The notes: generated by a model not told the origin, from the sequence alone. Positions 33,501 through 42,336 are shown, counted from the stretch's first letter. The stretch: 64,000 bases of DNA from Leptolyngbya sp. SIO1E4 (GCA_010672825.2 JAAHFU020000003.1:496001-560000), one strand, 5' to 3'. Translations and numbers: made by a program.

Positions 33501-35686
33501 TCGACGACTGCAATGGGAATCACTTTACTGCCGCTCTCCCCATCGGCAAAGCTCACTGTCAAGGGGAAAGCGGTGTCCACATCTGCCGCACTGGCGGTGT
33601 CAAAGGTAATGGCCAATTCAGCACTCACAGGCCCAGCACTGCCTCCAGTCCGGCTCACCGTCACTGCCTGCACAGGGGTGCCGCTCTCATCCAAGGTAAA
33701 GCTATCAGCGGTGAAAGCAAGTTCTCCAGGGGAGGGGGGCGGCGGCGGTGCATCTCCCACAGCCCAGGTCACCGCTGAGGTGAAGAGGTTCATCCCATCT
33801 GCTGATAAGGCATCTCCAAAAGGTCCCGCCACCCGTCGGGCAGCAGCGGTGCCTCCCCCCACCAGAGTGGCACCACTGTCATAGCCAAAGAGAGCAGATT
33901 GACTGCTGCTGCCTGGTAGGGTGGCGACGGTAATAGCCTCAGCGTTCGGGACGCCAAAGCCAATGGCCCCGCCGCTGGTATATACCGAAGTCAGCCCCAA
34001 TAGGCCACTGCTGAGGGGATGGGTGGTATCGACAATGTCAATGTCAGTGACGCCGCTGAGGACACCGAAATCGGTACCCGCCGTATCACCAGTCATGTCG
34101 AAGTCATCAAACAGGTAGGCTTCCCAGACCACCACGGGCACCGCCACATCCGTGAATTTGGTGCCCACCCGTCCAGATGAGACCGATTCGGAGATGACGA
34201 TCAGGTCTTGCCCTTCGGCATCGCTGGTGCGACTGGAGCGATCACGCTTCACCGTGACCTCAAAGCCCAGGGTTTGCAGTTCATTCACCCGAGCTTGGTC
34301 ACTGCTATTGAGGGTGTTTGAGCCTGCAATGAAGAGGGCTCTGCCGCCGCCGTTATTGACCCCATCATTGTCACTGATAGTGACGGTGATGGGGTCAATG
34401 GACAGAGCGCTGTAGAGGGAATCATCACTGCTGATTTGATGGGTAATGACGCTGGTGTGATTGCCCTCAACCTCGCTATCCTCAACCGCAGAGACCTCTA
34501 CAGTCTGAGGGGTGTCCCAGTTGTCAGGGGTAAAGGTGAGGGAAACAGGGCTAACCTCAATCTCACCGTCGCTCGCCAGGGTCACGGTCACGGGAGCAGT
34601 GGGCTGACTGGTGAGCACCACCTCATAGCTGTCGCTATCTCCCGCTTCACTCACCGCAGTGCTGCCACCACTCTGGCTAAGCTGCACCCCTCGGGTATCA
34701 TCATCCAAAATCGTCAGGGTAGCCGTGGCGTCAGCACCCAGGGTAGCGCCGCCCTCAACGCTGGCTAGCGTCAGCGAGAGAGTTTCATCGCCTTCATCGA
34801 CGGCATCGTCAACGACTGCAATGGGAATCACTTTGCTGCCGCTCTCCCCATCAGCAAAACTCACTGTCAGAGGGAAGGCGGTATCCACATCTGCGATACT
34901 GGCGGTGTCAAAGCTCACTGCGAGCTCAGCACTCACGGCCCCAACGCTGCCCCCAGTCCGGCTCACCGCCACTGCCTGCACAGGGGTGCCACTCTCATCC
35001 AAGGTAAAGCTATCGGCGGTGAAAGCAAGTTCACCAGGGGAAGGGGGCGGGGGCGGGGCCGCTCCCATGGCCCAGGTTACAGCTGAGGTGAAGAGGTCGC
35101 CCCCAGCTGCTGATAAGGCATCCCTAAAGGGTCCTGCCACCCGTCGAGCAGCGGCAGTATTCCCCCCCACCAAAGTGGCACCACTGTCATAGCCAAAGAG
35201 AGCAGATTGGCTGCTGCTGCCCGGTAGGGTGGCGACGGTAATGGCCTCCGCGTTCGGGACGCCAAAGCCAATGGCCCCGCCGCTGGTATACACCGAGGTA
35301 AGCCCCGATAGGCCACCACTGAGGGGATGGGCAGCATCGACAATGTCAATATCAGTGACGTCGCTGAGGACGCCAAAATCAGTGCCTGCCGTATCACCGG
35401 TCATGTCGAAGTCATCAAACAGGTAGGCTTCCCAGACCACCACGGGCACTGCCACATCGGTAAATTTGGTGCCCACCCGACCAGATGAGACCGACTCGGA
35501 GATGACGATCAGGTCTTGACCTTCAGCATCGCTAGTGCGACTGGAGCGATCGCGCTTCACGGTAACCTCAAAGCCCAAGGTTTGCAGTTCATCCACCCGA
35601 GCTTGGTCACTGCTATTGAGGTTGGTTGAGCCTGCAATGAAGAGGGCCTTATTATTGCCGTCGTTGCTGTTGAGGGCTGCTGCCAT
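30551..35686 (-). CDS. giant modular secreted protein with heparinase/alginate-lyase-like domain
   Basis: 1711 residues with no N-terminal signal peptide. Module A (about 14-212: FIAGSTNLNSSDQARVDELQ ... AVTWAMG) is a Rossmann-like or glutamine-amidotransferase-like domain of unknown function. Calx-beta-type domains follow (LDESGTPVQAVAVSRTGG; DGESGSKVIPIAVVDDAV; LTILDDD). Module A plus a Calx-beta repeats at residues ~450-760, a 436-residue period. About 1000-1500 resembles (alpha/alpha)6-toroid polysaccharide lyases and heparinase II/III: EAALLYQVTGQTRYADIAFD, ATGMGFAIAYDWAKSGWS, GAYYFRDRWQDANDILIS, GDFESHPRSWNTADAFALDL. The end (DTITDWTVDDVIQLSAGGFG ... VLSFDPDGTGAQGAVAIATL) is the C-terminal type seen in type I-secreted RTX proteins. 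A secreted, probably Ca-binding enzyme acting on uronic-acid-rich slime is inferred. Confidence 0.75.
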   Translation of the reverse strand: MAAALNSNDGNNKALFIAGSTNLNSSDQARVDELQTLGFEVTVKRDRSSRTSDAEGQDLIVISESVSSGRVGTKFTDVAVPVVVWEAYLFDDFDMTGDTAGTDFGVLSDVTDIDIVDAAHPLSGGLSGLTSVYTSGGAIGFGVPNAEAITVATLPGSSSQSALFGYDSGATLVGGNTAAARRVAGPFRDALSAAGGDLFTSAVTWAMGAAPPPPPSPGELAFTADSFTLDESGTPVQAVAVSRTGGSVGAVSAELAVSFDTASIADVDTAFPLTVSFADGESGSKVIPIAVVDDAVDEGDETLSLTLASVEGGATLGADATATLTILDDDTRGVQLSQSGGSTAVSEAGDSDSYEVVLTSQPTAPVTVTLASDGEIEVSPVSLTFTPDNWDTPQTVEVSAVEDSEVEGNHTSVITHQISSDDSLYSALSIDPITVTISDNDGVNNGGGRALFIAGSNTLNSSDQARVNELQTLGFEVTVKRDRSSRTSDAEGQDLIVISESVSSGRVGTKFTDVAVPVVVWEAYLFDDFDMTGDTAGTDFGVLSGVTDIDIVDTTHPLSSGLLGLTSVYTSGGAIGFGVPNAEAITVATLPGSSSQSALFGYDSGATLVGGGTAAARRVAGPFGDALSADGMNLFTSAVTWAVGDAPPPPPSPGELAFTADSFTLDESGTPVQAVTVSRTGGSAGPVSAELAITFDTASAADVDTAFPLTVSFADGESGSKVIPIAVVDDAIGEGTERFSLSLTSDVAGALTQATVEILDNDAPPNSEEPQLTLVDAFGDDLTELWKVEGTIGGSSAELFLSEDGSNGTSPNSAQWLWQDEKVYDWRLNWDGDIATFTLFDGLLDQAPFETLSYDMVDTPVNGLEIKARVDSRDTSQVAEGTQAQLSLKTLNGYDIDTATYRAIAEGMAGQDTWTKLYVASSTFSEPFELTGSTTFDWPTFNPQAQNAGSRLQFQLEANYVPWLDSGSPPAEPRLFLTAASLDEIRGAIQVDGSHHQAVFGAMQARVDQNDWRVYDETLDDGNWNYARAWLAREAALLYQVTGQTRYADIAFDALYAIHADPDPDNRRPEGGNGLARAATGMGFAIAYDWAKSGWSTEQQDYILDKITTALDAWPSYSHPNYAAPRASNWVAVSRGAEVVMMLAAQQETQRADRFVQIKGWLGEHLQSGYGPTGWTQEGNGYLGYGGGFLLPAVFALQSVGDTSLDQAFNAVQFWQLPFYAGAFDAEQSSLQFGVGNHDIDNEGFTSALLNAVPADVLPYYQYFYDLHRGTENPAPDAQKFDNRRAGSTWALIYYPVDSQPLNPSGVFSPVLADAEKGAYYFRDRWQDANDILISVGGDFESHPRSWNTADAFALDLFAYGTRYIGGPGTANENSGYSTLLVNGQVGESRSTGAPEFFEETPHGGYVIVDGGTTYDGLGIDEVDRHVWVDYSGDAGTALLSTLDQIQDTDSNIYTWQLNLGLATDDGGIVATAGNDNGIPTFLLEGKQDSYLKGWILEPSDATILASDPLQVITQGTDANIWTVMVVGTGTAPVAESIGTGLETVLTVGNARVYYDPASDRIIQESTAALTPLMGTGDSDSPVGSAEHNTPMGSADQDLLTSGRAPDVFVYNTAAEGGDTITDWTVDDVIQLSAGGFGGGLVAGTPLQVGEAASTGTFILGSNPVGTSANVLYSDGVLSFDPDGTGAQGAVAIATLTGAPLITAQQIQVVG
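33650..35660 (-). repeat. 1308-bp-period internal duplication in the lyase-like gene
   Basis: The DNA of 34980-35660 and 33670-34350 is nearly identical at matched positions 1308 bp apart (for example CACAGGGGTGCC at 33671 and 34979, and the CGATCAGGTCTTG region at 34198 and 35506). The two long plus-strand open frames at 33261-33884 and 34659-35192 are antisense shadows of it. High nucleotide identity implies recent duplication or gene conversion. Confidence 0.85.
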
Positions 35687-36241
35687 GGTCTTCAGCTCCG
35701 AATCCTATGTATTTCAATATTTCAATGTGCAAATGAAGACTGCTGAACCTGATGGGTTAAACGCGCAGGCATCATAGATTTCAACCGGCCAGGATTGATT
35801 CAGATCAATCAATCGGCCAACCGACCTATCAGCTTCTGAGATACGCGAGTTATCGCGAAAGGCAGACAGAAACCCTATGTATGAGGGATTTTCAGAGGCC
35901 CGGAGGGCTCGTCCCCACTGACAATCGCGTTACATCGAAAGAACTCTATGGGTGTAAATATGAGTAAAAATAATTTCAATGGCACTCCGTAAATCATCAA
36001 CGATAGGGCTCTGGCTTGCTAGCGTTTTTACGTATATTTCATGAAAGCTTTATTTTTTTTGATATGGAAACCCAGCACTTGCTTCCTTGAAATCACGGTC
36101 ATGATGAAATCGACGAAAACGTTATGTGAGGATGTCAAAGCGGTATGCTTGGATGGCAGTAAACCGGGTTTGTGTTCAGTCGTGGGTGAATTCTCAAGGT
36201 CTGTTCTGCTCTATGGTTGCTAACCCTAATGAACCAGGTCT
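35687..36241. promoter_or_regulatory. 555-bp divergent region with dyad GATTGAT-TCAG-ATCAATC
   Basis: Separates the lyase-like gene (minus) from the pseudouridine synthase (plus). A perfect 7-bp dyad at 35793-35810 lies about 107 bp before the lyase start and is bracketed by CGGCC (35786) and GGCC (35815), making a candidate operator or leader hairpin. Two short plus-strand frames at 36041-36223 and 36126-36308 are not convincing genes. Confidence 0.4.
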
Positions 36242-36982
36242 ATGGAGGAGCGGCTGCAAAAGGTTTTATCACAGTGGGGCATTGCCTCTCGTCGGCACGC
36301 TGAAGTGATGATTCAGTCAGGGCGTGTTCGGGTGAATGGGCAAGTGGCCCAGCTTGGGCAAAAAGCTGAGCCAGAAAGAGACCAGATTGAGCTAGATGGA
36401 CAAATAATTTCAGCTCGAAATCGTCCTGGTTATCAGTATTGGCTGCTGAATAAACCGAAACAGGTTATGTCGAGTTGTCAAGATCCTCAGGGTCGAAAGA
36501 CCGTTCTAGAGTTTTTACCGGAAGCTATTCGCCGAGGCCAGGGAATACATCCGGTGGGTCGTTTAGACTTCAACTCTACTGGGGCACTCTTACTGACAAA
36601 TGATGGTGATTTAACCTTCCGCCTGACTCATCCCCGCCATCATCTTCCTAAAACCTATCGGGTTATTGTGACCGGGCACCCAAGTCCCACCATCATTCGT
36701 CAGTGGCAACAGGGTATAGTCCTAGCGGGTCGTCGTACGCTGCCGGCTAAGGTCAATATCCTCTCTACAGGATCCTCAAAATACACTGAGTTAGAAGTCG
36801 TTCTATGGGAAGGACGTAATCGCCAAATTCGTCGAGTGGCTGAGTCTCTGGGCCACCCGGTAAAACGGCTACATCGTATTGAGATCGGGCCAATTCGGTT
36901 AGGCCAACTAGCTGTCGGCCAGGTGCGCGCGTTGACAGCTGCAGATTTGGCTAAACTCCGCCATACGCTGGATAATGGCTAA
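36242..36982 (+). CDS. RsuA/RluB-family pseudouridine synthase
   Basis: 246 residues. An N-terminal S4 RNA-binding domain (EERLQKVLSQWGIASRRHAE, MIQSGRVRVNGQ) is followed by the catalytic domain with Asp109 in HPVGRLDFNSTGALLLTNDG, then KTYRVIVTGHPS and the terminal NRQIRRVAESLGHPVKRLHR. This is the RluB/RluE/RsuA layout, which isomerises uridine in ribosomal RNA; the 23S U2605-type (RluB) assignment is likely from length but not certain. The RodZ-like gene follows on the same strand after ~90 bp. Confidence 0.93.
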   Translation: MEERLQKVLSQWGIASRRHAEVMIQSGRVRVNGQVAQLGQKAEPERDQIELDGQIISARNRPGYQYWLLNKPKQVMSSCQDPQGRKTVLEFLPEAIRRGQGIHPVGRLDFNSTGALLLTNDGDLTFRLTHPRHHLPKTYRVIVTGHPSPTIIRQWQQGIVLAGRRTLPAKVNILSTGSSKYTELEVVLWEGRNRQIRRVAESLGHPVKRLHRIEIGPIRLGQLAVGQVRALTAADLAKLRHTLDNG

Positions 36983-37075
36983 TTATCCCAGAGTCCTTTC
37001 CAAAAAAGTGGATTAACTAGATACTAAACTTGACGTTGCTACCGTTAAGGGAACACTTCTAGCTTGTCGATTTGT

Positions 37076-37903
37076 ATGTCTTCAAAGGGTTTGATGAAGA
37101 AACAGTCGCCAGACATCAACCAGCTACACCAGGAACAGCTAATCCATATTGGCCAGCTTCTGCGGGAGATGCGCAATGAGTATGCGCTGTCTTACGAGGA
37201 TTTGGCTAAGAAAACACTCATTCGCCCAAGTTTACTTGAGGCGATTGAGACGGCGAATGTGGATCAACTCCCGGAGCCTGTCTACACCCGTGGCCTCATC
37301 CGCCGCTATGGAGAAAGTTTAGGTTTAGATGGTGAAACCCTTGCCAGTCAATATTTTACGCCGCCTAACAGTCAAAAGCCCCACGCGTTTTGGCGGGTAT
37401 CTTTTGCGCCGCAGCTGCGGCCAATGCATCTTTATGTAATCTATGTATTTTTGATTGCGATCGCCATCAGCGCCCTTTCTTACACCCTCAAACAGACGAC
37501 TTATCGCACCAGCACGCTGCCTATCCTGTCGGGTGAGTCAGCCGAAGAAGCCATGATGCCTGAAGAAGGCCCCAGGGCTGATGCAGAGAATTCGGATACT
37601 CCCGATGCTGGCGCATTGCCTGCAGCGGTAGCCAATGCACCCATTCGAGTTGCCGTAGAAATGCAGGGGCAGTCCTGGCTAAGAATTACTTCAGATGGAA
37701 GCGTTGCCTTCGAAGGTATCTTAAAAGCCGGAGATTCCCAAATATGGACGGCCAAAGAGCAGCTTAAAGTTCGCGCAGGCAACGCGGGCGGAGTGGTTAT
37801 CTCGTTTAATGAGGGCACCTCCAAAGTGCTGGGGCAGCCAGGGGTCGTTACAGAGATTACGTATCCTCCGGAAGACACCGCTCAACTAACCGCTCAACCT
37901 TGA
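37076..37903 (+). CDS. RodZ-like helix-turn-helix membrane protein
   Basis: 275 residues from ATG 37076. TTG 37064 and ATG 37094 (with AAAGGG just before) are alternatives. A cytoplasmic HTH_25 domain (LRNEMRNEYALSYEDL-like region, LLEAIETANVDQLPEPVYTR, GLIRRYGESLGLD) is followed by one membrane helix (PMHLYVIYVFLIAIAISALS) and a C-terminal beta-rich DUF4115 domain (AVEMQGQSWLRITSDGSVAF, LKVRAGNAGGVVISFNEG). This is the architecture of RodZ, which links MreB to the membrane in rod-shape control. No mre genes are in the window, so a cytoskeletal role is by family only. Confidence 0.85.
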   Translation: MSSKGLMKKQSPDINQLHQEQLIHIGQLLREMRNEYALSYEDLAKKTLIRPSLLEAIETANVDQLPEPVYTRGLIRRYGESLGLDGETLASQYFTPPNSQKPHAFWRVSFAPQLRPMHLYVIYVFLIAIAISALSYTLKQTTYRTSTLPILSGESAEEAMMPEEGPRADAENSDTPDAGALPAAVANAPIRVAVEMQGQSWLRITSDGSVAFEGILKAGDSQIWTAKEQLKVRAGNAGGVVISFNEGTSKVLGQPGVVTEITYPPEDTAQLTAQP

Positions 37904-37908
37904 TAGCG

Positions 37909-38652
37909 TCAGGGGTGGCTGTCTGACTTTGCGATTATATGAGACAAGTCAGTGGTGCCGACTTCCATCCACCCCAATTGTTCTAATGGGGCAGCCAAGT
38001 TGGCTGACTTGTCTTGAGCTATAAGGCGCTGCAGACTTTGCCACAACAGTGGCAGGGCACTCAGGGCAATCATCAAGGCCACAACTGCGCCAATGAGCGT
38101 ATCCGCCCAAGTCCATTGCAGAAAGGTTACGGCTAGCGCTGCCAGAATCGCCCCCACCGAGCCTAAGAGATCAGCCAGAATGTGCAGGAAAACGCCTCGC
38201 AGATTAAGGTCTTGGTGAATCTCACCGTGCAACCAGTACAAGTTGAGGCCATTGACCAGGAGCCCCAAGAGCGCGGTGATCAGCATGGGCAAGCTCAAAA
38301 TTTCGGTGGGTTGCCCGTGCCAGTGCATGAGCGCTTCGCGCCCAATCCAGGCGGCCATCGCTAGTAAGGCAAGGCCATTGATGAGGGCGGCCACAAGTTC
38401 ATAACGACGGTTGCCGTTAGCAGCAGGCTGCGATCGCTGGGCAGCCCAAGCGGCGGTGAGGGCAATTCCGAGGGCCAGTCCATCCGCGAGCATATGCCCT
38501 GAATCCGCTCGCAGGGTCAGGCTATGGCTCATCAACCCCACCCAAAGCTCAATCCCGGCAAACACGGTTACGCTGGCCATCACCAACAATAGCCACCGCA
38601 CTTTCAGCGCTGGCAGTAGGCAAGATGGGCAATGGGGATGGGAAATTCTCAC
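37909..38652 (-). CDS. cation diffusion facilitator transporter, short form
   Basis: 247 residues. Six membrane helices are readable, starting LLLVMASVTVFAGIELWVGL. Metal-site motifs are present in helix 2 (LRADSGHMLADG) and helix 5 (LHILADLLGSVGAI), as in CzcD/ZitB-type zinc transporters. The N-terminus HPHCPSC could bind metal. The C-terminal cytoplasmic metal-regulatory domain (~80-90 residues) of typical CDFs is nearly absent, leaving only ~40 residues after helix 6. It may be a natural short CDF. Its stop is 6 bp from the convergent RodZ-like stop. Confidence 0.85.
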   Translation of the reverse strand: MRISHPHCPSCLLPALKVRWLLLVMASVTVFAGIELWVGLMSHSLTLRADSGHMLADGLALGIALTAAWAAQRSQPAANGNRRYELVAALINGLALLAMAAWIGREALMHWHGQPTEILSLPMLITALLGLLVNGLNLYWLHGEIHQDLNLRGVFLHILADLLGSVGAILAALAVTFLQWTWADTLIGAVVALMIALSALPLLWQSLQRLIAQDKSANLAAPLEQLGWMEVGTTDLSHIIAKSDSHP

Positions 38653-39317
38653 AATCGTACGCTGTTTCTACATAAATGGAACTCTAGAATAGCCCAGGTT
38701 AGAGATATGGGTTAAAGGCCGAGTGCGATCGCGACAAAGCCGAATTTTTCTCTACATTATTATAAATTTTTCAGCCGCTATCGTAGCGCCTACAGCCTGA
38801 CACTATCAGCCAATAAAGTTTTCCCGATAAGTGTTTTTATCTAGAGAAAGCTGAGCGCTGAAACGTTCACCGTGCTGGCATTGAAACGGGGGTAATTGCA
38901 TGAAATTATCGAGTGGGTAAGGGCGAGATTGAAATGCCTCCCCTGGTGCCGCCTGCGGCGTCGGTCCGCGTGGGCATAGCCTGTCTGAAAAGTAGGCAGA
39001 AGACAGCTTAGGGATACTTTAGACAACTGGCTTAAGAGCCTCAAGATAGACAATTTATTTTCGTTTTTTGCCCTTTTCAATCCGGTTATTGATGGATGTT
39101 TGTTGATGGCCTTTTCTGTGTTGAAGGGTAGGATCAAGCTACGCCCAAATGTTGAATGGCGCTAATGCAGGGTGATTTACAAAAAAGGGAAATACCCTGC
39201 TCGTTTGATGCTCATACTTTGAGTGATGACAACGATCTGGGGTGGCACATGGGCATAGGCGGGTTCCAACTGGAATGATAAACTGTCATCTGCCCCTTAA
39301 GTAGACGGCTGGCACTC
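38653..39317. other. 665-bp intergenic region
   Basis: Divergent promoter region between CDF and the LpxB-related gene. Mostly AT-rich, but 38938-38990 is a GC-rich island (CTGGTGCCGCCTGCGGCGTC, then GGTCCGCGTGGGCATAGCC) with imperfect dyads and a CTGTCTG...GACAG fold just after. This may be a dispersed intergenic repeat or part of a structured RNA; no gene is seen. Confidence 0.35.
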
Positions 39318-40568
39318 ATGCCTAAGCGGGTCTTATTCATTAGCAACGGCCACGGTGAAGATAACCACTCCGCTTACGTCATCCGTACGCTAAGGGAGCT
39401 AGCCCCTGAAATTGAGATTGCTGCAATTCCCATTGTGGGCGAAGGAAATGCCTATCGCCGCCTGGGAGTGCCAATTCTAGGGCCGACCCAAGTGCTACCC
39501 TCGGGTGGGTTTACCTATGTGAATCGCTGGCTGCTGCTGCAGGATATCCAGGCAGGGCTGTTGGGGTTAACACTCCGGCAGTTGAAGACGGTACGGAAAT
39601 ATGGCCCTCAGTTTGATCTTGTTCATGCCACTGGGGACTCGGTCGGTCAGAGTTTTGCCTATCTCAGCCAGCGACCATTTATTTCGTTTATTTCCTGTTT
39701 GTCGGCGCTGTATGAGGGACACCTGCAAACGGATTTTGTCATGCGTTTTGTGGTGCGATCGCCCCGCTGTCGGGCCATTGTGACCCGTGACCCTTACACC
39801 GCTGAAGATTTAATTCGGCAAGGCTTTGACAAAGTCCACTTTGGGGGGATTCCCTCATTAGATTGGCTGCTGCCGGAAGGCAAAGACCTGGCTTTAAGGT
39901 CAGACCGTCCGATGGTGGCCTTGTTGCCAGGTTCTCGGATGCCGGAGGCGGTACGCAACTTCAAACTGCAGATGCAGTTTGTGCAAGCAGCGGTGGAACT
40001 GATGGGCAACGAGGTGCAGTTTCGAGCTGCCCTGGTACCGACGTTGATGGCAGAAGTGAGCACCATTGCCGCAGAAATGGGCTGGCAGTATGACGCAGGG
40101 CGATTGGTGTATGCCCTGGAAAACGGTGTCGCAGCAGAAATTCGCTGCTATGACGATGCGTTTAACGATATTGTGTGCAATACCACCCTGGTGATTGGCA
40201 TGGCCGGATTAGCGGTGGATCAGGCAGTGGCGATCGGCAAGCCGGTGATTCAAATCCCGGGTGAAGGGCCTCAATTTACCTATGCTTTTGCAGAAGCACA
40301 GGATCGTTTGTTAGGGCTCTCGGCGCAGACCATTGGGACGGGGCCTGCCGATAGTGCAACCTTGAAAGCAGCAGCCCGCTGCCTGCAAAAGACCTTACAA
40401 GATCAGGCCTATTTGACTGCCTGTATCGAAAATGGGCGCACCCGGCTAGGCACCCCAGGGGCCTCTAAACGCATTGCACGGCTGATTTTAGACAATTTAG
40501 AACGAGGAGATATCCCCTCCTCGCCATCAAGCCCTTTGGAACCTGAAAGAGGAACAATAACTCCGTGA
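39318..40568 (+). CDS. lipid-A-disaccharide synthase-related protein
   Basis: 416 residues. The N-terminus RVLFISNGHGEDNHSAYVIR is the hallmark of the cyanobacterial LpxB-related family (GT-B fold). Other segments: IVGEGNAYRRLGVPILGPTQ, DLVHATGDSVGQSFAYLSQR, ALLPGSRMPEAVRNF (the PGSR loop of LpxB-like glycosyltransferases), and GLAVDQAVAIGKPVIQIPGE. Unlike true LpxB it probably transfers sugar to another lipid; the acceptor is unknown. The stop overlaps the GTG start of the ABC exporter by 4 bp, so the two are translationally coupled, hinting at synthesis plus export of a glycolipid (inference). Confidence 0.88.
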   Translation: MPKRVLFISNGHGEDNHSAYVIRTLRELAPEIEIAAIPIVGEGNAYRRLGVPILGPTQVLPSGGFTYVNRWLLLQDIQAGLLGLTLRQLKTVRKYGPQFDLVHATGDSVGQSFAYLSQRPFISFISCLSALYEGHLQTDFVMRFVVRSPRCRAIVTRDPYTAEDLIRQGFDKVHFGGIPSLDWLLPEGKDLALRSDRPMVALLPGSRMPEAVRNFKLQMQFVQAAVELMGNEVQFRAALVPTLMAEVSTIAAEMGWQYDAGRLVYALENGVAAEIRCYDDAFNDIVCNTTLVIGMAGLAVDQAVAIGKPVIQIPGEGPQFTYAFAEAQDRLLGLSAQTIGTGPADSATLKAAARCLQKTLQDQAYLTACIENGRTRLGTPGASKRIARLILDNLERGDIPSSPSSPLEPERGTITP

Positions 40569-42307
40569 CTCATTCTGCGACCCAGCAACGCTCTAGCTAC
40601 TGGCATTTGCTGCCCTTTGTACGCCCCCATTTGGGAAGATTCACGATTGGGTCCATCTGCATTATTGGCTATGTATTGTCCACAGTTGTGTTGCCTTACA
40701 TGGCGGGGCAGGTAGCGCTGTATATCGGTCAGGGTAATGTGCAGCGGATTGCTTACTGGCTGGGGCTAGCAGCAGTTGTTTTCCTCATTCGCAGCATTTT
40801 CCAATATTGGGAAAATATTGTCATGGGCCGGGCGTCTTTGGATGTGGCGCTGGATTTACGCCAGGCGGTGTATGCCCATTTGCATTGTCTAGGGTTGGAC
40901 TATTATGAGCGCACCAAAACTGGAGACCTGAGCTATCGCCTGACGGAAGACATCGATCGCATCAGCGAAGTCATGCACAAGATGTCTCAGCAGTTTGTCT
41001 CCTGTGTGCTGCAGCTCATCGCCATTCCCCTTTACATGCTCTATCTCAACTGGCAGCTAACGCTAGCCGGGCTGATTTTGGCCCCGTTGATGGCCTGGCT
41101 AATTGGGGAATTTGGCCAGCGTCTATTAACCCTATCCCGCAAGAGCCAGAACCAAATTTCTAATTTGTCGGCGCTGCTGACGGAGGTGTTTAGCAGCATG
41201 CGCCTAGTGCAAGCCTTTGCTGCCCAAGATTACGAGGTGCGGCGCTTCAATCAAGAGGCGATGCATAATCGCAATGCCCGCTATCGGGCAGAGCGGCTCA
41301 AAGCGCTGCAGTATCCGGTCGTGGGCTTTTTAGAGGCGATCAGCATTATGCTGCTGTTCTTTTTGGGCGGCTGGCAAATTGCCCAGGGCAACCTGACGCC
41401 CCAGACGTTTGTGAGTTTTTTGGCGGCGATCGCCCTTTTGCTGCATCCGATCGACCTGGTGACCCAGCACTACAACGAGTTTAAGCAGACAGAAGCATCG
41501 GTAGAGCGGGTGTTTGACCTGACGGAAACGGCGCCTTCACTGACGGAAAAACCGGATGCAACCCCCCTCCCGGCGGTTACTGGCAAGGTGGAATATCATG
41601 ACCTTTCCTTTGCTTACGAACCCGGCAAACCTGTTTTACAGCATCTTGATCTGCTGGTGCATCCAGGGGAAGTGATCGCCCTGGTGGGGGCTTCTGGGGC
41701 GGGAAAAACCACTTTGGTGAATCTGCTGCTGCGCTTTTTTGACCCGGATGCGGGTCAGGTACTGATCGATGGCGTTGACATTCGCGAGGTCACCCTGGAT
41801 AGCCTGCGGCGACAAATCGGCATTGTGCCCCAAGACATTACGCTGTTTTCGGGCAATATTGCCCAAAACATTGCCTATGGGGAAATTGACCCAAACTATG
41901 ACCGCATTGAGGCAGCGGCTAAGGCTGCCAACGCCCACGACTTTATCAGCCAGTTTTCTCAGGGTTACCACACCTGGGTGGGGGAACGGGGAGTCAATCT
42001 GTCTGGGGGGCAGCGACAACGGGTTGCGATCGCACGGGCGCTCTATTTTGATCCCCGCATTCTGATTTTGGATGAGGCCACTTCGGCGCTGGATTCTGAA
42101 TCGGAGGCGTTGGTTCAGGAGGCGCTGGATCGGGCCATGGAGAATCGCACAGTATTTATCATCGCCCACCGGCTCAGCACAGTGCGGGAAGCGGATCGCA
42201 TCATCTTTTTAGAGAAAGGCAATATTGTGGAGTCAGGAACCCACAAAGAACTGCTGAGCTATGGGCAACGCTATGCCCAGTTTTACGCCCAACAGTTCAA
42301 GCCTTGA
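40565..42307 (+). CDS. ABC exporter, MsbA-like half-transporter
   Basis: 580 residues from GTG 40565. The N-terminal six-helix membrane domain (IGSICIIGYVLSTVVLPYMA; IALLLHPIDLVTQHYNEF) is fused to a nucleotide-binding domain with Walker A GASGAGKTTLV, Q-loop IVPQDITLFSG, signature NLSGGQRQRVAIARAL, Walker B ILILDEATSALDSES and H-loop IIAHRLSTV. Fused half-transporters like this act as homodimers exporting lipids, peptides or drugs. The 4-bp overlap with the LpxB-related gene favours a glycolipid substrate. Confidence 0.93.
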   Translation: MTHSATQQRSSYWHLLPFVRPHLGRFTIGSICIIGYVLSTVVLPYMAGQVALYIGQGNVQRIAYWLGLAAVVFLIRSIFQYWENIVMGRASLDVALDLRQAVYAHLHCLGLDYYERTKTGDLSYRLTEDIDRISEVMHKMSQQFVSCVLQLIAIPLYMLYLNWQLTLAGLILAPLMAWLIGEFGQRLLTLSRKSQNQISNLSALLTEVFSSMRLVQAFAAQDYEVRRFNQEAMHNRNARYRAERLKALQYPVVGFLEAISIMLLFFLGGWQIAQGNLTPQTFVSFLAAIALLLHPIDLVTQHYNEFKQTEASVERVFDLTETAPSLTEKPDATPLPAVTGKVEYHDLSFAYEPGKPVLQHLDLLVHPGEVIALVGASGAGKTTLVNLLLRFFDPDAGQVLIDGVDIREVTLDSLRRQIGIVPQDITLFSGNIAQNIAYGEIDPNYDRIEAAAKAANAHDFISQFSQGYHTWVGERGVNLSGGQRQRVAIARALYFDPRILILDEATSALDSESEALVQEALDRAMENRTVFIIAHRLSTVREADRIIFLEKGNIVESGTHKELLSYGQRYAQFYAQQFKP

Positions 42308-42336
42308 TGGGTGAAAACCAGTTTCCTGGCTGGTTA

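Noticed and set aside
33261-35192. Long plus-strand open frames (33261-33884 and 34659-35192)
   Set aside because: They are antisense shadows of the duplicated Calx-beta modules of the minus-strand lyase-like gene, with Ser/Pro/Thr-rich unstructured translations that mirror each other.
36041-36308. Two 60-codon frames before the pseudouridine synthase
   Set aside because: They overlap each other in different frames, one runs into the real gene, and neither has a ribosome site or motif.
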